Both the position numbers and the translations under genes were made by a program. A model generated the notes under the pieces. The model ran no database searches and was not told where the DNA came from. It worked only from the letters and a program-made list of their open reading frames with translations. From the NCBI GenBank assembly GCA_017745015.1, contig JAGIAF010000111.1:1-10199 (forward strand): a DNA stretch of 10,199 nucleotides, written 5' to 3'. The DNA is from Bdellovibrio sp. (GTDB lineage: Bacteria > Bdellovibrionota > Bdellovibrionia > Bdellovibrionales > Bdellovibrionaceae). Of this stretch, positions 1-5,349 are shown one piece after another (positions within the stretch are counted from its first letter, which is position 1; each line of letters starts with the position of its first letter).

Positions 1-1893
1 TTGCCATTCTTTAAAGAATTTGAAAAAGAGGCGCTGGAGTTTTTTTCAAATGCCTCTTCGTTGCCATATTTGCAATACGAGAATGGATTCTTCTATCGTA
101 CGAAACGATCCGTTGAAAACCCTCGAGGTTTGTTTCAAAGAATTTCTCATGACCAATTTATTGCGAAAAATGATTCCTGGCAGACACTTCTTGATCTGGA
201 TGTTTTAAGCGCCAAAGAGAAGTCGGCTTTCTCTATAAGTTTTTTTTCAATCTGTGAAGACAGAGCCCTTTTGCACTTATCAGATGGAGGCACCGACTCT
301 TGCGAGATTCGAGAATTCTCACTGAAAGAGTTGAGCTTTGTTGGTAGAGGATTTCATTTTCCTTCTTCGAAAGGGAGAGCTGTCTTTTTAGAAAAAGATC
401 GCATTTTCATTTCTACCCACTTTGATTCACAGTCATTCACTAAATCGGGTGGTCCTAGGAAATTGAAAGTATTAAAGCGTGGACAGGATTTAGCGCACGC
501 AGAGCTTGTATTTGAAACTGACGAGTCCGAAATGGGTGTTTACTTTCAGAGGGAGCGTCTTGGCACGAACAACTATCTCGTTCAGCATGTAAAGACTTGG
601 GATCTTAAGGTTAACTATTTATATAGAGACGGGAGGGTTCAGAAGTTGGACCTTCCAGAGACTGTCGATGTTCTCGGTATTTTTGAGAACCAAGTTATAT
701 GTCAGTTTGAGGAGGCTTACGAAGGTATCAAGCCTGGAAGCCTTGTCGCAATATCTTTGGAAGACGCCCTTGCTGGTAAAGTAATTTTTAAAATGATTCA
801 TGAGTCGCAGGGCACGTCCCAGGTGAGCTTTCGCAGAACCCAGGTTGCTGATCGTTCTATTTGGATTCAAGTTCTTGAAAACTATGTACCTTGTGTAAAG
901 AAAGTATCCTGGAGCGATAATAAGTGGAAGGTAGAAACGGTAGAAACAGGCTCCGAGCTAACGACAACTATTGAGTTAGTTATGCCTGATGCCGATGAAG
1001 CCTTCGTTCGTACCGAGGGATTTCTTTCTCCTCCACAGCTGATGTTTGTGAAGTCTCCGACAAACATAATGAGCCTCTTGAACTCTTCACAAGAGGACTT
1101 TTCGAATGATCATCAGGTGTCCAGAAAGACATGCCTTTCAAAAGACGGAACTGAAGTGCATTACTTCTTTATCGGAAGGAAGTCGGCAACTGGGGCTCCC
1201 GCTCCCACATTGATTTATGCTTATGGTGGGTTTGGAGTACCTCAGTTTCCAAGCTATCGTGGCGTCATGGCTAAGTTATGGTTGAAAAGAGGTGGTCAAT
1301 TTGTTTTGGCCAACATCAGAGGTGGTGGGGAGAAGGGGCCTGAGTGGCATGAAGCCGCAAAAAGAGTGAATCGCTATAAGTCCTATGAGGATTTTATTGC
1401 GATCGCTGAGGATCTTATAAAAAACAAAAATACGACGCCAAAGCAACTCGCGATAATGGGTGGAAGTAACGGTGGTTTATTGGTTGGTGCCGTGACAAAT
1501 ATTCGCCCCGATTTATTTTCTGCCGTGCTTTGCTTGAATGCGCTTTTGGATCTGAAGCGGTATCATCTGCTTTTCTCAGGTAGAAACTGGATTGATGAGT
1601 ATGGAAATCCCGATGACGAGAAAGACTGGGATCATCTAGAAAAGATTTCTCCTTTTCACAATGTTGATCCGTCAAAGCTGTATCCGACAGTATTTTTTGA
1701 AACGGCAATTACTGACGACAGAGTTCATCCGGCGCATGCTCGGCGAATGGCCGCTTTATATAAGAAGCATAATTTACCTTATTGGTTTTACGAAAATATA
1801 GAAGGTGGTCATTCAGGCGACGGGGCTTTGCACAGTAATGCCTATCTTTCTGCTTTAAGATATGCATTTTTATACGAGCGCTGTTTTACCTAA
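1..1893 (+). CDS. Prolyl oligopeptidase family serine peptidase (S9A), 5' end probably outside the window
   Basis: The product is a serine peptidase that would cleave peptides after proline. The catalytic triad of the S9A family is visible in the C-terminal alpha/beta-hydrolase domain: Ser489 in GGSNGG, Asp572 in DDRVHP and His604 in GGHSG. Arg574 matches the substrate-binding Arg of this family. The conserved YGGFG and NIRGGGEKGPEWHEAA blocks precede the serine. Residues from about 20 to 370 fit the beta-propeller that restricts access to the active site. The reading frame is open from the first base (TTG), and 630 residues is short of the family's usual 680-720. The N-terminal DPYRWLE-type segment is not present, so the true start is probably upstream. 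I see no signal peptide in the visible part, so its location is undecided. It ends in TAA with no typical terminator close behind. The family call is firm; the exact substrate is not known. Confidence 0.93.
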   Translation: MPFFKEFEKEALEFFSNASSLPYLQYENGFFYRTKRSVENPRGLFQRISHDQFIAKNDSWQTLLDLDVLSAKEKSAFSISFFSICEDRALLHLSDGGTDSCEIREFSLKELSFVGRGFHFPSSKGRAVFLEKDRIFISTHFDSQSFTKSGGPRKLKVLKRGQDLAHAELVFETDESEMGVYFQRERLGTNNYLVQHVKTWDLKVNYLYRDGRVQKLDLPETVDVLGIFENQVICQFEEAYEGIKPGSLVAISLEDALAGKVIFKMIHESQGTSQVSFRRTQVADRSIWIQVLENYVPCVKKVSWSDNKWKVETVETGSELTTTIELVMPDADEAFVRTEGFLSPPQLMFVKSPTNIMSLLNSSQEDFSNDHQVSRKTCLSKDGTEVHYFFIGRKSATGAPAPTLIYAYGGFGVPQFPSYRGVMAKLWLKRGGQFVLANIRGGGEKGPEWHEAAKRVNRYKSYEDFIAIAEDLIKNKNTTPKQLAIMGGSNGGLLVGAVTNIRPDLFSAVLCLNALLDLKRYHLLFSGRNWIDEYGNPDDEKDWDHLEKISPFHNVDPSKLYPTVFFETAITDDRVHPAHARRMAALYKKHNLPYWFYENIEGGHSGDGALHSNAYLSALRYAFLYERCFT

Positions 1894-1920
1894 GGTTGGT
1901 AGGCTGATAAAATTTGGAAT

Positions 1921-1965
1921 GGTTCGCATAGAGTAATGGTGTCCAAGCACAGTATTATGCGAATC
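1921..1965. repeat. Inverted repeat downstream of the peptidase gene
   Basis: GGTTCGCATA at 1921-1930 pairs with TATGCGAATC at 1956-1965: eight perfect pairs plus a G-U and a G-C pair, closing a 25-base loop. AATG and CATT just outside could extend it after a small internal loop. No T-tract follows on the plus strand, so it is not a classical terminator. It may define the 3' end of the peptidase mRNA. This is read from the bases only. Confidence 0.45.
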
Positions 1966-2020
1966 AGTCATTTCTTGGTCTCTATTGCGTTTATTTTTGA
2001 TTTGATTGCTGAAAATGGAA

Positions 2021-2039
2021 CGAACCGGGAAAAGGTTCG
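2021..2039 (-). terminator. Possible terminator of tRNA-Pro
   Basis: On the minus strand, 12 bases past the encoded CCA of the tRNA, CGAACC and GGTTCG form a 6-bp stem around a TTTTCCC loop. A broken T-rich tail (TTCCATTTT) follows. It is well placed to end the tRNA transcript, but the tail is weak. A TTTTTT run directly after the CCA could also contribute to 3' end formation. Confidence 0.35.
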
Positions 2040-2051
2040 CTTGGGAAAAAA

Positions 2052-2128
<77 letters not shown>

Positions 2129-2141
2129 ACAGAGTCAGAAA

Positions 2142-2169
2142 ACTACATAATTCTGAGGTCAGTTGTCAA
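2142..2169 (-). promoter_or_regulatory. Likely sigma-70-type promoter of tRNA-Pro
   Basis: On the minus strand a perfect TTGACA (plus-strand 2164-2169) is followed after 16 bases by TGTAGT (2142-2147), a four-of-six match to TATAAT. Transcription would begin about six or seven bases before the mature tRNA 5' end at 2128, a usual short leader for a tRNA. The -35 box is strong and the -10 box modest. Confidence 0.5.
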
Positions 2170-2211
2170 ACTACTAGATTCTAACGCGTAATATAAGTAT
2201 CCTTTTTTCAC

Positions 2212-2874
2212 ATGGAAAAGTTCATTAACTCCCTCCCGAAACCTGTTCTCGCATTTTTAGCTATATTATTAGGCATTGGGTTCTTCATGATCTGGAATCC
2301 CCCGCATACAGTTTGTGATACGCAGGAAGAAGCCATGCGTGAAGCTCTCAAAGGACAGCTATTTCCGACGCAAATGAAGAAGAACACAATCCCTCCGTCC
2401 ATAACTCGCGAAAAAGAATCCTGTCAGCTCGGGAACTCGGCGGGTTCCTGCTATGAGTACTTTACGACTCTTAAAAATATTGCCGCTGTTATTGGTAAAG
2501 GATCTTCCGAGTGCACAGCTCAACTATATAACGCCAAGGAAGTCGCGTCGGCGATGAGTGATGGTATCGAATTGATGGTGCGGTTGGCGTGGGGGGTGAA
2601 GCCTCCAGAACCGGGACCAGAGAGATTTGGCTGGTTGCAAGAAGCTGAGATCGCAACGTTCTGTCGTCTTAAAAATATCTATGTCAGAGCAAATGGAGAA
2701 GAAGCTTGGACCGCTCTTCGTCAGAAGATCGCCGCCAAGCTTCCAGGGGAAGACGTGGCACCGTCAGCAGATCCTACGCAAACCATAGTGGAGGCGCGTA
2801 AGGCGACTGTGATGTTGTCGGAGATGGATATTTGGAATCGCAGCTTGTTTTCGGTTCGCTGCGAGGTCTTTTAG
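2212..2874 (+). CDS. Membrane-anchored, Cys-rich protein of unknown function
   Basis: I do not recognise the family. Residues 10-28 form one hydrophobic helix after a short basic N-terminus, and no signal-peptidase site follows. The protein is therefore probably an inner-membrane anchor with about 190 residues in the periplasm. Six cysteines lie outside the membrane (C35, C71, C80, C101, C151, C217), enough for three disulfides, which supports an exported domain. A proline-rich stretch (PPEPGP near 131-136) and a helix-rich C-terminal half are visible. The ATG at 2212 keeps the whole hydrophobic helix; the next in-frame ATG (2287) would cut through it. No Shine-Dalgarno motif precedes this start, and a TAATAT box at 2189-2194 would give a leader of only about ten bases. 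It overlaps the stop of the convergent 68-residue gene by four bases. Confidence 0.75.
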   Translation: MEKFINSLPKPVLAFLAILLGIGFFMIWNPPHTVCDTQEEAMREALKGQLFPTQMKKNTIPPSITREKESCQLGNSAGSCYEYFTTLKNIAAVIGKGSSECTAQLYNAKEVASAMSDGIELMVRLAWGVKPPEPGPERFGWLQEAEIATFCRLKNIYVRANGEEAWTALRQKIAAKLPGEDVAPSADPTQTIVEARKATVMLSEMDIWNRSLFSVRCEVF

Positions 2875-3077
2875 AGAGTCATCAGGTCGATGGACTTCCA
2901 GGTGGGTTTTTGATTTTTAAATTCCAGGCGGCCATAAAGGGCGAAGCTTGAGTCTAATTTATGGCGAATTAAATATCTGAGGGACTCAACGTATTCGAGA
3001 GTCCACTCAGAAGGGTTCAAGCCAAAGCTGCTCAGTTCAGAGTGAAGTTTCTTAAGAGTTTGATTTTTAGTGTTCAT
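2871..3077 (-). CDS. Small hypothetical protein (68 aa)
   Basis: I do not recognise this protein. It is 68 residues, has no cysteine, no signal peptide and no membrane segment, so it is probably cytoplasmic. It is charged and probably helical in the first half (LKKLHSELSS, LEYVESLRYLIRHKL), with a more strand-like end (YGRLEF, WKSIDL). The start is supported by AAAGGA (plus-strand 3086-3091) eight bases before the ATG. Its stop (TAA) and the TAG of the gene at 2212 share the four bases 2871-2874, so the pair is tail to tail. The leader can form a hairpin that includes the last bases of the ribosome binding site (see 3081-3111), hinting at translational control. The good ribosome site and clean convergent packing argue for a real gene. 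Confidence 0.6.
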   Translation of the reverse strand: MNTKNQTLKKLHSELSSFGLNPSEWTLEYVESLRYLIRHKLDSSFALYGRLEFKNQKPTWKSIDLMTL

Positions 3078-3080
3078 AGC

Positions 3081-3111
3081 ATCCGTCCTTTAAAATTTGT
3101 TCGTGACGGAT
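3081..3111 (-). promoter_or_regulatory. Leader hairpin overlapping the ribosome binding site of the 68-aa gene
   Basis: In the minus-strand transcript, ATCCGTC (plus 3105-3111) pairs perfectly with GACGGAT (plus 3081-3087) across a 17-base loop. The loop contains most of AAAGGA, and the last two bases of that motif are inside the stem. The stem ends three bases before the ATG. Such a structure could limit ribosome access. The pairing is visible; the role is inferred. Confidence 0.4.
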
Positions 3112-3121
3112 AGACCCTATT

Positions 3122-3143
3122 GCAAGGCGGTGGCCGTCCTTGC
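3122..3143. repeat. Compact hairpin between divergent genes
   Basis: GCAAGG at 3122-3127 pairs with CCTTGC at 3138-3143. After a one-base bulge, CGG and CCG continue the stem around a TGG loop, giving nine pairs. It lies between the 68-aa gene and the membrane-protein gene. It could be an operator or an upstream leader hairpin; no T-tract is present on either side. Confidence 0.35.
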
Positions 3144-3223
3144 CGTATCTCAAAGCGCAATAAATGGTAGCAGGGGTGCTCCTTGCCTTGAGTTGTCCAG
3201 GTGAGTGGTCTATTTTCTTGGAT

Positions 3224-3613
3224 ATGAGACGAAATAAATTTCTTGAGTACCTATTAGTTCAGTTCGCAGTGATCATTGCGGTGATGATTATCTTTAAAGT
3301 CATTCCGGATCGTCAGATTGCCGCAACAGTGGCAGGCTTTTTATTTGTGATCATGCCGGTGGGTTTGATGGCGTGGGAGTATAAGCGCGCGGGTTTTGAA
3401 GAAACGATTTGGTTTGTAGGCGTTTTGCAGTTTTGGACGGTGTTCGCGCTACCGATTCTGGGAATCCGACTCTTTAATTGGGGAGTTCCCTTCGAGCAGT
3501 TGTCTTTTTGGCGAATTTCTGGGCCTGCACTGCATCAATGGTCGAGTAAAAGTTACATGGTTATGATGGCCGTAACCGCGATCAGATGGTTCAAACTACG
3601 AAAAAAAGGCTGA
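3224..3613 (+). CDS. Small integral membrane protein of unknown function (129 aa)
   Basis: I do not recognise the family. From the ATG at 3224 the protein starts with a basic stretch (MRRNK) followed by hydrophobic segments at about 9-26, 33-51, 62-82 and a shorter one at 108-122. It then ends in a strongly basic tail (WFKLRKKG). It should sit in the inner membrane with three or four helices and a cytoplasmic, positively charged C-terminus. Seven tryptophans are spread through the sequence. The frame is open further upstream to an ATG at 3164, which would add 20 residues including a Cys. I prefer 3224 because a basic N-terminus then leads directly into the first helix. Neither start has a clear Shine-Dalgarno motif, so the start is uncertain. 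It is followed by a palindromic element and a terminator, so it is probably a single-gene transcript. Confidence 0.65.
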   Translation: MRRNKFLEYLLVQFAVIIAVMIIFKVIPDRQIAATVAGFLFVIMPVGLMAWEYKRAGFEETIWFVGVLQFWTVFALPILGIRLFNWGVPFEQLSFWRISGPALHQWSSKSYMVMMAVTAIRWFKLRKKG

Positions 3614-3729
3614 TGAAAAGCGGCCTGCTGACTGCGTTGTCGGGAGCTGTCCTCGCTCCGACGTACTTATAGTGCGCCTGCGCTGCGGGAGTTCCCTCCG
3701 CCTTGCATCTGACCCCTTTTGATCAGCCT
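3607..3729. repeat. Long imperfect palindrome (intergenic repeat candidate)
   Basis: The element is bounded by AGGCTGATGAAAAG at 3607-3620 and CTTTTGATCAGCCT at 3716-3729, which are inverted copies differing at one of 14 bases. Inside, the left half carries GCGTTG and the right half GCCTTG. Each half also holds a smaller hairpin of the form CGGGAG...CTCCG (3639-3662 and 3685-3701). The centre is the near-palindromic GTACTTATAGTGC. The whole region can fold as one long interrupted hairpin. The left end overlaps the last codons and stop of the membrane-protein gene. The layout recalls the dispersed GC-rich palindromes found between genes in many proteobacteria. A second element of similar design is at 8404-8506. 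Confidence 0.6.
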
Positions 3730-3767
3730 AAGTATGGCGGTGTAGGAGAGGGAAGAGGATTAAAACT

Positions 3768-3796
3768 AAAAAAGCCGGTCGGTGACCGGCTTTTTT
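3768..3796. terminator. Bidirectional Rho-independent terminator
   Basis: GCCGGTC (3774-3780) and GACCGGC (3784-3790) form a perfect 7-bp stem with a GGT loop. Six A's precede it and six T's follow, so it works on both strands. On the minus strand it closes rpsR, whose stop is at 3836. On the plus strand it would stop transcription arriving from the membrane-protein gene. Confidence 0.9.
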
Positions 3797-3835
3797 ATTC
3801 CCCAAAAGGAACCCTGTTCAATTGTCAGATCTAAA

Positions 3836-4105
3836 TTAGATCTCGAAAGGAACTGGAGAGATAGCTTCAGCTCTGTTGAAAGAATCGTAAGCGTCAGTGC
3901 CAGAAGGCAACAACGCCAAGTTACGAGCCTTTTTTACTGCAGCAGCAACACGTTTTTGTTGAGCTACTGAAAGCTTAGAGATGCGAGAAGGAGTGATTTT
4001 GCCACCATCGCCGATAAAACGAGTCAAAGATGCTGGATCTTTGTAATCGAAAACGTGGTCGCCAGAGAATTCTTGTCTATATTTGCTACGAGTTGTCTTT
4101 TTCAT
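3836..4105 (-). CDS. rpsR: 30S ribosomal protein S18
   Basis: S18 is a small-subunit protein of the platform that binds 16S rRNA together with S6. The family core is clear: DYKDPASLTRFI, then GKITPSRISKLSVAQQKRVAAAVKKARNLALLP in shortened family form, near residues 20-67. The length of 89 residues is slightly above the usual 75-80 because of an extra acidic and aromatic tail (YDSFNRAEAISPVPFEI). There is no cysteine at all, so this is the zinc-free type. The start has AGAGGG (plus-strand 4111-4116) five bases upstream. S18 genes usually lie between rpsF and rplI. Here the gene is alone, diverging from rpmB-rplX and ended by the terminator at 3768-3796. Whether it is the only copy in the genome cannot be seen from this window. 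Confidence 0.95.
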   Translation of the reverse strand: MKKTTRSKYRQEFSGDHVFDYKDPASLTRFIGDGGKITPSRISKLSVAQQKRVAAAVKKARNLALLPSGTDAYDSFNRAEAISPVPFEI

Positions 4106-4147
4106 GAGTACCCTCTTTTTGAGTTCCTTTTGGTTAGCGAGTTAATG

Positions 4148-4176
4148 GGTGTACAAGAAAAAAGAGTTGCCATCAA
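4148..4176 (-). promoter_or_regulatory. Possible rpsR promoter
   Basis: On the minus strand TTGATG (plus 4171-4176) and TACACC (plus 4148-4153) are 17 bases apart, with the rpsR start about 43 bases beyond the -10. The -10 match is poor (three of six). Its -35 box overlaps that of the opposing rpmB promoter by two bases, so the two may compete. Confidence 0.2.
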
Positions 4177-4196
4177 GTGTCTTTTTACTTTATATC
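4167..4196 (+). promoter_or_regulatory. Likely promoter of rpmB-rplX
   Basis: TTGCCA (4167-4172) and TATATC (4191-4196) are separated by 18 bases. Transcription would begin near 4203, leaving a leader of about 88 bases before rpmB. That leader holds GAGGT at 4231-4235, which can pair with ACCTC at 4240-4244 (AGAA loop) or with a second ACCTC at 4261-4265. This is room for a structural switch of the kind ribosomal-protein operons use for self-regulation. The boxes are visible; the switch is speculative. Confidence 0.42.
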
Positions 4197-4290
4197 CTTG
4201 TTTCTTGTTTGCGGCGTCCCTATTGAATTTGAGGTAGAAACCTCGGGTTGGGCGGCGCTGACCTCGACTTGTAGCTAGTAGGAGCACGTA

Positions 4291-4578
4291 ATGAGCAAAT
4301 GTGAAATCACTGGAAAAGGCCCAGTTGTAAAAAACTTGGTATCTCACTCCAACATCAAAACAAAATCAACTGCACAACCAAATGTTCAGAAAAAACGCAT
4401 CTTTAGCCGCGTTTTGAACTCTATGGTTCGTCTTAACATCGCAACTAGCGCACTTCGCGACATGGAGCATGTTGGCGGTTTTGATAACTACATCCTTAAC
4501 TCTAAAGACGCGACTCTTTCTAAAAGAGCGATGGCAGTTAAGATGAGAATCAAAAAGAAAATCAGCACTAAGAACTAA
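4291..4578 (+). CDS. rpmB: 50S ribosomal protein L28
   Basis: L28 is a large-subunit protein. The family start CEITGKGPVVKNLVSHSN is present, followed by PNVQKKRIF and the RLNIATSALRDMEHVGGFDNY segment. At 95 residues it exceeds the 78 of the E. coli protein. It carries the extra C-terminal helix (about 68-92, SKDATLSKRAMAVKMRIKKK) seen in the long, alphaproteobacterial-type L28. It has one cysteine (C4) only, not the paired CxxC motifs of the zinc-binding form. The start has TAGGAG (4279-4284) six bases upstream. rplX follows after 12 bases and is surely co-transcribed. L28 is usually found with rpmG (L33); here its partner is an L24-type protein, which is unusual. Confidence 0.95.
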   Translation: MSKCEITGKGPVVKNLVSHSNIKTKSTAQPNVQKKRIFSRVLNSMVRLNIATSALRDMEHVGGFDNYILNSKDATLSKRAMAVKMRIKKKISTKN

Positions 4579-4590
4579 TAGAGGCCTCAA

Positions 4591-4851
4591 ATGAAATTGA
4601 AAATTAAAAAAGGCGCGACAGTACAAGTTATCACTGGCTCTGACAAAGGCAAAAAGGGCGCTGTATTGGCTGTAGACGCTAACGCTATGAAAATCCAAGT
4701 TCAAGGTGTGAAAGTTCAAACACACTATGATAAAAAAGACGGTCTTCTTAAAAAAGAAGGTTTCATCGATTACTCAAACGTAAAATTGGTTGAAGCAGCT
4801 TCTAAAGAAAAAAAGACTTCTAAGAAAGCCGCTAAACAAAAGTCCACATAG
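4591..4851 (+). CDS. rplX: 50S ribosomal protein L24 (KOW-type), short form
   Basis: L24 binds 23S rRNA early in large-subunit assembly. The N-terminal KOW domain is plain (about 3-38: IKKGATVQVITGSDKGKKG, then VLAVD and KIQVQGVKV). The mid-region GLLKKEGFIDYSNVKLVE matches the family's glycine-rich loop and SNV strand. After residue 69 the usual C-terminal part with a TGKPTRVG-like motif is missing. A lysine-rich tail (SKEKKTSKKAAKQK) replaces it, giving 86 residues instead of about 100-105. TAGAGG (4579-4584) lies six bases before the ATG. rplX normally follows rplN in the spc operon; here it follows rpmB. It could be the only L24, moved and trimmed, or a paralogue beside a spc-operon copy. 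The window cannot settle this. Confidence 0.88.
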   Translation: MKLKIKKGATVQVITGSDKGKKGAVLAVDANAMKIQVQGVKVQTHYDKKDGLLKKEGFIDYSNVKLVEAASKEKKTSKKAAKQKST

Positions 4852-4877
4852 GCAAATCCTTCCCAGGACAAAGCCTA
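4849..4877 (+). terminator. Weak hairpin at the end of rpmB-rplX
   Basis: The stop codon of rplX is part of TAGGC (4849-4853), which pairs with GCCTA (4873-4877). An inner TCCT/AGGA stem with a TCCC loop continues it beyond an A-rich internal loop. Only three T's follow, so termination here may be weak or Rho-dependent. No better terminator is visible before the next gene. Confidence 0.25.
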
Positions 4878-4927
4878 AATTTGGTCTCAAAGGTGAGCTC
4901 TTCGTTTTAGTCTCCTACATAGCTGCG

Positions 4928-4963
4928 TAAAATAAGAGTTGGGTTAGTCATCTAGCCCCAACT
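4928..4963 (+). promoter_or_regulatory. Candidate -10 box and 5'-end hairpin upstream of the 115-aa exported protein
   Basis: TAAAAT at 4928-4933 is a good -10 match, but I see no convincing -35 box. Directly after it, 4937-4963 folds into an 11-bp stem: AGTTGGG/CCCAACT, one bulged C, then TTAG/CTAG with a U-G pair, and a TCAT loop. If transcription starts near 4940 the hairpin would sit at the very 5' end of the mRNA, where such structures can protect against decay. No T-tract follows, so it is not an ordinary terminator. Confidence 0.35.
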
Positions 4964-4970
4964 TGCAAAC

Positions 4971-4975
4971 AGGAG
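4971..4975 (+). promoter_or_regulatory. Ribosome binding site that fixes a TTG start
   Basis: AGGAG ends six bases before the TTG at 4982. No in-frame ATG lies near the signal-peptide start, so this motif decides the start of the exported protein. Confidence 0.75.
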
Positions 4976-4981
4976 AGCAGC

Positions 4982-5329
4982 TTGAAAAGAGACCAAATCA
5001 CTGTGGAAAATTGTAGGAAAGCACTGGTCGCATTGTCGATTCCAGTGCTTTTTTTTTCGTCTGTAGCCAAAGCTGAACTTGGTGAAGCGCTTGTTCTCTG
5101 CAAGCACAATAAAAATGTCAGAACATTAAGAATCGAGATGGGGTCAGATCAAAAATGCAAAGCCATCTACACCAAGCAGGGTATTGACCAAACGATTGGT
5201 TCTGCACAGTATTTAAATTCGTGCACAGAGATTGTTGCGGGAGTTCGTAAAACTCTCGAAGAAGCGAAGTGGAGTTGCCGCGATGTTAAAGAAGCGCGCA
5301 CTTCATCTGTTTCTACAGTTGTCGAATAG
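4982..5329 (+). CDS. Small exported four-Cys protein of unknown function (115 aa)
   Basis: The start is TTG, supported by AGGAG six bases upstream. A signal peptide is clear: a basic n-region (MKR...CRK), a hydrophobic core (about 14-27, ALVALSIPVLFFSS) and a VAKA site cleaved after residue 31. The mature part has about 84 residues and four cysteines (C40, C59, C81, C99), so two disulfides are likely and the protein is probably periplasmic. The cysteine layout, with a C-terminal LEEAKWSC ending, resembles small proteobacterial secreted proteins with a C-x(18)-C...C...L..W.C pattern. That is a recollection of pattern, not a family assignment. The amidase gene starts 20 bases downstream with its own strong ribosome site, so the two may form an operon, though a functional link is not evident. 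Confidence 0.78.
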   Translation: MKRDQITVENCRKALVALSIPVLFFSSVAKAELGEALVLCKHNKNVRTLRIEMGSDQKCKAIYTKQGIDQTIGSAQYLNSCTEIVAGVRKTLEEAKWSCRDVKEARTSSVSTVVE

Positions 5330-5349
5330 TCCTCACCAAGGAGTCTTTC

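Noticed and set aside
1..1. TTG at base 1 as the true start of the peptidase
   Set aside because: The frame is open to the window edge and the conserved N-terminal segment of the family is missing, so the start is more likely outside the window.
3607..3729. CRISPR or IS remnant
   Set aside because: There is only one unit with no spacers, and no transposase fragment is visible inside or next to it.
4106..4290. Zur-type operator for a zinc-starvation ribosomal-protein set
   Set aside because: The cysteine-free S18 and CxxC-less L28 suggested it, but I could find no AT-rich palindrome of the Zur type in the control region.
4102..4347. 81-residue minus-strand frame between rpsR and rpmB
   Set aside because: It runs through the divergent promoter region and into rpmB, has no ribosome site and no protein-like pattern.
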